Source of the DNA: Candidatus Peregrinibacteria bacterium
Lineage (GTDB): Bacteria > Patescibacteriota > Gracilibacteria > UM-FILTER-43-11
NCBI GenBank assembly: GCA_016220125.1
Contig: JACRIF010000093.1
Coordinates: 1-7,699 of the forward strand
DNA length: 7,699 nucleotides
Direction: 5' to 3'
The notes under the pieces were generated by a model, which searched no databases, was not told the origin of the DNA, and saw only the letters and a program-made list of their open reading frames with translations. The translations under genes and the position numbers were made by a program. Below are positions 4,746-7,699 of the stretch, in pieces. Positions within the stretch are counted from its first letter, which is position 1. Each line of letters opens with the position of its first letter.

Positions 4746-5719
4746 TACTGCAAAACCCCTCCCGGAATGAAGCCAAGGTTGGCCAGCGGCCAGAGGACCA
4801 GCATCACTTTTCCGCTGATCATGGTTTCGTCCACATAGGGCGAGGCGGCCTCGTCGACGGGCGAGAACCAGTGGCGGGAGTCGTTGCTGTGGGTGCGGTT
4901 GTCGCCCAGCACGAAGAAATGCCCGGGTTCGACCTTGAATTCCTGCGCGTCGCGGGGCTTGAAAAAGGTGTTGTTCAGGTTTTCGGAGTTCAAGTAGGTT
5001 TCCTTGATTTCGGTGAACTCGGCCTCGCCCCCCTTTTTCAGGTACACGCGGCCGTTTTCGATGCGCACGCTGTCGCCGGGGATGCCGATGATGCGTTTCA
5101 CGTAATACTCGGGGCCCGCGGCGTTGTAGATGCGCACCAGGTATTGCTGGTTGGGTAGGTCATGAAGGGTGAGTTGGCCCAGTTTGGCTTCCTCCGGAGT
5201 GATGACCTCCTTGCTGGCGACCCTCCAGTTCAGCTCGCCGTTGGTTTGGCCTTCGTTGCCCACCAAGAGGAAGTAGGCCAGGTCGCCCGCTTGGGCGCGC
5301 TCGCGGCAGAACCACAGTTTTTGGACCATGGGGTTGTGGCAGTAGAAGGCGTTTTTGTCCCCGGAAAGGGTGTGGAGGTCCAAAACGCCGTTCCCGGTGG
5401 AGTCGGTGGTGACGGCCTCCTCGAATTTGGGGGGGTATTTGCTGGTGATGGGGGGCAGGAAAACAATGGGGTCCCCGCGCTTGGGTTCGCCCAGGCGGTA
5501 GCTCAACTTGTCGATCAGGATGAACTCGTTGTTTTTCAGGGTGTCCGCCATCGAGGAGCCGATCACCCGGAAGGGCGAGATCAGGAACGTGCGGATGAGG
5601 ACGACCAGCGCGATGATGATGACCGCGTTGTAGAAGATGTCGAGCAGGAAAAGCGCGACTTCCCGGAGGGGTCTTTTCATCGCCAGGGGGTGGCTGTGGT
5701 TTTCTTTCTTGTGGATCAT
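4745..5719 (-). CDS. lepB: Signal peptidase I with a large insertion
   Basis: Membrane-bound serine protease (family S26) that removes signal peptides from exported proteins on the outer face of the membrane. 324 residues: a hydrophobic anchor at about 22-41, box B RVIGSSMADTL with catalytic Ser56, box C GEPKRGDPIVFLPP (77-90), box D YYVKRIIGIPGDSV with catalytic Lys208 (205-218), and box E VLGDNRTHSNDSRHW (270-284), ending in SGKVMLVLWPLANLGFIPGG. Boxes C and D are normally 10-20 residues apart; here about 113 residues lie between them, including two cysteines (C127, C138). E. coli LepB has its extra domain later, between boxes D and E, so this insertion is in a different place. ATG 5719 is taken as the start; ATG 5680 (MKRPLRE) is an alternative that removes a 13-residue hydrophilic tail. 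No Shine-Dalgarno precedes either, and no strong promoter was found in the divergent spacer. Confidence 0.95.
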   Translation of the reverse strand: MIHKKENHSHPLAMKRPLREVALFLLDIFYNAVIIIALVVLIRTFLISPFRVIGSSMADTLKNNEFILIDKLSYRLGEPKRGDPIVFLPPITSKYPPKFEEAVTTDSTGNGVLDLHTLSGDKNAFYCHNPMVQKLWFCRERAQAGDLAYFLLVGNEGQTNGELNWRVASKEVITPEEAKLGQLTLHDLPNQQYLVRIYNAAGPEYYVKRIIGIPGDSVRIENGRVYLKKGGEAEFTEIKETYLNSENLNNTFFKPRDAQEFKVEPGHFFVLGDNRTHSNDSRHWFSPVDEAASPYVDETMISGKVMLVLWPLANLGFIPGGVLQ

Positions 5720-5760
5720 GGGGAAAGCGTGCCAAACAAGCTTAATGGCTTTTTAAATTA

Positions 5761-5789
5761 TTTACAATCCTTTCGCTATTTGAGATAAT
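5761..5789 (+). promoter_or_regulatory. Sigma70-type promoter for the PH-domain gene
   Basis: TTTACA (5761-5766), a 17-nt spacer, then GATAAT (5784-5789); each hexamer has one mismatch to consensus. The predicted start near 5796 leaves about 15 nt of A-rich leader before the ATG at 5811. It lies in the 91-bp divergent spacer shared with lepB. Confidence 0.75.
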
Positions 5790-5810
5790 AAGGGACGAAA
5801 ATAAAAATAA

Positions 5811-6389
5811 ATGATCATCAATCGTATCCTGTTCGGGAAGCACCTCGAGGAAGGGGAGGAGATCCTCTATGCGGTGCACAAGCATTGGGTCGACTTGGTT
5901 AAGCCGGGTTTGGAGGTGGGTTTCTTCGGTTTTGTCCTGCCATGGGTTTTGTATGCGGCCGGATTCAACGCGAAGCTCTTCTTCTGGGTGGCGGTGGCCT
6001 GGTCCGCGATGGCCTATGTGCGCTTTTTGGGGATCGCGCTCGACTGGTACGCCGACACTTGGCTGGTCACGAATATGAGCGTGATCACGATCCAGTGGAA
6101 TGGGATGTTCAACAACCTCTCGTCTCGGGTCGGCTACGAGGATGTGGAGGGTGCCAGTTACGAGATCACAGGTTTTTGGGCCACGATTTTCCGCTACGGG
6201 AACATGACCCTCAGGGTGACGTCGGGATCCCATTTCGCCATGGCCCATGTGGCGAATCCGAAGGGGGCTGAGTTGTCGATTGCCCATTATCGGGAGCGCT
6301 TTGTCACCGAGCGGAATATTCAGGACACGAATAGCCTGAAGACGTTGCTCGCCAATTTGGTCGCGCATCAGACGCGAGGCGAAAAATAG
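5811..6389 (+). CDS. Two-TM membrane protein with a bacterial PH-like domain
   Basis: 192 residues. A short cytosolic start (FGKHLEEGEEILYAVHKHW) leads into two membrane segments at about 32-51 and 55-76, then a PH-like beta domain from about 78 to 165. The domain contains DWYADTWLVTNMSVITIQW (78-96), the strand-turn GMFNNLSSRVGYEDVEGASY and FRYGNMTLRV (127-136). The sequence D-x-W-x-V-T-N followed by a G-rich turn and 'YGN' is typical of bPH_2-like membrane proteins. Their biochemical role is mostly unknown; membrane-associated scaffolding or stress functions have been proposed for relatives. The C-terminal tail (166-192) is hydrophilic. It starts 15 nt after the predicted transcription start and has no Shine-Dalgarno; GAAAATAAAAATAA precedes the ATG. 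The next gene follows 78 bp downstream on the same strand, so the two may be co-transcribed. Confidence 0.85.
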   Translation: MIINRILFGKHLEEGEEILYAVHKHWVDLVKPGLEVGFFGFVLPWVLYAAGFNAKLFFWVAVAWSAMAYVRFLGIALDWYADTWLVTNMSVITIQWNGMFNNLSSRVGYEDVEGASYEITGFWATIFRYGNMTLRVTSGSHFAMAHVANPKGAELSIAHYRERFVTERNIQDTNSLKTLLANLVAHQTRGEK

Positions 6390-6408
6390 GAACAAAAAAC
6401 AAAAAATT

Positions 6409-6447
6409 TCCCCGAATCAACCCCTTCGATAAGGGGTGCGAGGGGGA
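6409..6447. repeat. Nested palindrome between the PH-domain and HEPN-like genes
   Basis: Inner hairpin CCCCTT (6421-6426), loop CGAT, AAGGGG (6431-6436). Outer arms TCCCC (6409-6413) and GGGGA (6443-6447). The flanks are A-rich on the right; on the minus strand the structure is followed by a T-rich tract, so it would terminate transcription from the right better than from the left. It looks like an extragenic palindrome. Readthrough from the PH-domain gene into the next gene is not excluded. Confidence 0.6.
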
Positions 6448-6467
6448 TTAAAAATAAAAATAAAAAA

Positions 6468-6875
6468 ATGAAATTTTTTCTGGCCTTTGTGGCCGTCTTT
6501 GTGGCCGTGGATGTGGCGATCGTCGCCTATGTCATGGTGCGCCGTTTCCGAAAGGGGATTTCCGAGAAGGATATCCAGGAGGTGCAGGCGATGTGGAAAT
6601 CCATCATCCGGGAAAAGGACATGCGCCATGCGATCCTCGAGGCGGACAAGCTTTTGGACCACGCCTTGCAGTTGAAGGGGTATCGCGGCAATTTGGGCAC
6701 CAAGCTCAAGAAGGCCAACCGTCTTTTCGGTGGCAACATCAACCGGGTCTGGGCGGCGCACAAGGTGCGCAACAACATCGCGCACCAGATGAATTTCGAG
6801 GTGGATGAAAAGGTCTACCGCTCGTCCATGCTCGCCTTCAAAGAGGCCTTCCGCGACCTGGGGATTTTTAGTTAG
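6468..6875 (+). CDS. Small membrane-anchored protein with a HEPN-like R-x4-H motif
   Basis: 135 residues. An N-terminal membrane helix (about 3-24) is followed by basic VRRFRKG, so the rest should face the cytoplasm. The soluble part is predicted all-helical: DIQEVQAMWKSIIREKD, AILEADKLLDHALQLKGY (55-72), GTKLKKANRLF, then INRVWAAHKVRNNIAHQMNF (91-110). Within the last block RNNIAH (101-106) fits the R-[N/H]-x3-H signature of HEPN ribonucleases and related HEPN folds. I recognise the pattern (EADKLLD, G-x-LGxKLKKA, W-AHK-RN-IAH) as that of a conserved small protein of uncultured bacteria with no known function; the HEPN link is inference from the motif and helicity. No antitoxin-like nucleotidyltransferase gene is adjacent. 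The ATG is preceded by A-rich sequence without a Shine-Dalgarno. Upstream neighbour: the PH-domain protein, 78 bp away. Confidence 0.82.
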   Translation: MKFFLAFVAVFVAVDVAIVAYVMVRRFRKGISEKDIQEVQAMWKSIIREKDMRHAILEADKLLDHALQLKGYRGNLGTKLKKANRLFGGNINRVWAAHKVRNNIAHQMNFEVDEKVYRSSMLAFKEAFRDLGIFS

Positions 6876-6973
6876 GAAATTAGGAGTTAGCTTCGTTAGC
6901 TTGTTAGGGTTGATTCGCTTATCGCTTGCTGCATCCGCTTAGCACTTAAGCACTTACGGACTTACGCACTTTA
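6872..6973. repeat. Degenerate 7-9 nt repeat array before coaE
   Basis: TTAG recurs at 6872, 6880, 6887, 6896 and 6904. CTTA/CTTG then recurs at 6918, 6925, 6938, 6945, 6953, 6961 and (as CTTT) 6969, mostly at 7-8 nt steps (CGCTTATCG, GCACTTA, GGACTTA, GCACTTT). The word CGCTTATCGCTT is shared with the array at 3008-3042. The array starts inside the stop codon of the HEPN-like gene and ends about 17 nt before the coaE ATG. Confidence 0.75.
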
Positions 6974-6989
6974 AATATAAACTTAATCT

Positions 6990-7592
6990 ATGGTTCTCGG
7001 CATAACCGGTATCAGCGGGGTGGGCAAGCACACGGTGGCGGGCTATCTCCAAAGGAGGGGCTGGACGGTGTTGGACGCGGATGCCATCGCGCATTATTTG
7101 TACCGCCCCTACACCAATGTCTGGAAAGAGGTGGTGGCCGCTTTTGGCGAGGGTATCCTGAATCAGGACGATGTGATCAATCGCAGCAAGCTTGGGAAGA
7201 TCGTGTTCGACGCCCAAAATCCGGAAAAGGCAGATGTGGCGCTCCGTAAATTGAACGCCATTGTCCATCCCTACGTGCGTCGCCGGATGGAGGAGGAAAT
7301 CCATCATTTTTCCCACAAGGGCGGGAATATCGCGGTGGTGGCCGCGCTCTGGAAGGAATTGGATTTGGCATCCTTGTGCGATAAGGTTCTGCTGGTGAGG
7401 GCGGATTCGTCCATGGCGATTGATCGGGTATGCAAACGGGACAACATCGGGGAGGAGATGTGCACCCTGAGGATCAAAAAACAATCCGTTCCCCCGGCTC
7501 CGGACTGGACGGTGGAAAACAACGGAACCCCCGAGGAGCTCTACCGAAAAATGGGGGAGATTCTGAAGGCGAATGAGCCTTTGGCCGGTTAG
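6990..7592 (+). CDS. coaE: Dephospho-CoA kinase (P-loop variant)
   Basis: Catalyses the last step of coenzyme A synthesis, ATP-dependent phosphorylation of the ribose 3'-OH of dephospho-CoA, in the cytoplasm. 200 residues, the normal family length. Visible: P-loop GITGISGVGKHTVAGYL (4-20), VLDADAIAHYLY (27-38, with the DAD substrate/catalytic motif at 29-31), AFGEGIL and NRSKLGKIVF, LNAIVHPYVRRRMEEE (the conserved LN-I-HP block), a partner to the usual VPLL(F/Y)E segment in VVAALWKELD, the lid-like AIDRVCKRD, and the C-terminal WTVENNGTPEELYRKMGEIL matching the family D-x-V-x-N-x-G end. The residue after the P-loop Lys13 is His14, where Ser/Thr is expected; Thr15 follows. ATG 6990 places the P-loop at the normal distance; no Shine-Dalgarno is present. 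A TATAAA at 6976-6981 could be a -10, which would make the transcript nearly leaderless, but no good -35 accompanies it. Confidence 0.9.
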   Translation: MVLGITGISGVGKHTVAGYLQRRGWTVLDADAIAHYLYRPYTNVWKEVVAAFGEGILNQDDVINRSKLGKIVFDAQNPEKADVALRKLNAIVHPYVRRRMEEEIHHFSHKGGNIAVVAALWKELDLASLCDKVLLVRADSSMAIDRVCKRDNIGEEMCTLRIKKQSVPPAPDWTVENNGTPEELYRKMGEILKANEPLAG

Positions 7593-7639
7593 TCGGAATT
7601 GAGGCGTGTTTTCAGGCATATCATCCTTGAGGCCCAAGA

Positions 7640-7658
7640 CTCTCGCCTGGGAGATTTT
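7640..7658 (+). terminator. Weak candidate terminator after coaE
   Basis: CTCTC (7640-7644) and GGGAG (7649-7653) can form a 5-bp stem with one T-G pair and a 4-nt loop, followed by ATTTT. The stem is short and the T-tract modest, so this is a low-confidence call between coaE and the next promoter. Confidence 0.25.
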
Positions 7659-7673
7659 GCGCGCGGGAATGGC

Positions 7674-7699
7674 TTGACAAAATTGATTAAACTAAATAT
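7674..7699 (+). promoter_or_regulatory. Sigma70-type promoter cut by the right edge
   Basis: A perfect TTGACA (7674-7679) is followed by a 17-nt A/T-rich spacer and then TAT (7697-7699), the first three bases of a consensus -10, at which the window ends. It points rightward to a gene beyond the edge, about 80 nt after the coaE stop. Confidence 0.6.

Noticed and set aside
4527..4838. Plus-strand frame with an AAGGAG-like sequence near its start
   Set aside because: It begins with TTG, runs through the palindromic element and into the antisense of lepB, and encodes Pro/Arg-rich low-complexity sequence.

Overview
The window reads as chromosomal DNA of an uncultured bacterium. It carries single-copy housekeeping genes (histidyl-tRNA synthetase, signal peptidase I, dephospho-CoA kinase) beside small membrane proteins. 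The two-TM PH-domain protein and the small membrane-anchored protein with an R-x4-H motif resemble families I associate with Patescibacteria/CPR and similar uncultured lineages. That assignment is recalled, not searched, and only moderately secure. All three stop codons are used (TAA, TAG, TGA) and no gene needs an in-frame TGA, so the standard code fits. There is no phage, IS transposase, CRISPR array, rRNA or tRNA.

Left part, minus strand, right to left: lepB (4745-5719), an ankyrin-repeat protein (3810-4379), an anti-sigma-type HATPase (3047-3592), a STAS-domain protein (2568-2942), a family 5 extracellular solute-binding protein (944-2407) and the 5' part of hisS (550 to the left edge). 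Right part, plus strand: a PH-domain membrane protein (5811-6389), a membrane-anchored HEPN-like protein (6468-6875), coaE (6990-7592) and a truncated promoter for the next gene at the right edge. The two halves diverge at 5720-5810.

The HATPase and STAS genes form a likely partner-switching pair. They have a good sigma70-type promoter upstream (3618-3646) and an intrinsic terminator downstream (2503-2528), but no sigma factor or phosphatase is in the window. The other genes look like separate or short units; several have recognisable -35/-10 pairs placed 15-25 nt before the start codon.

The most unusual content lies between the genes. Three spacers carry arrays of degenerate 7-8 nt tandem repeats; one of them (2413-2482) has five heptamers followed by inverted heptamers, forming a 32-bp imperfect hairpin. 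Other spacers hold strong palindromes, including a 149-bp element with 10-bp terminal inverted repeats that ends on the lepB stop codon. No gene has a convincing Shine-Dalgarno sequence; starts are preceded by short A/T-rich leaders. Protein-level oddities are a roughly 113-residue insertion in the signal peptidase, a P-loop Ser-to-His change in CoaE, and an altered phosphoacceptor motif in the STAS protein.
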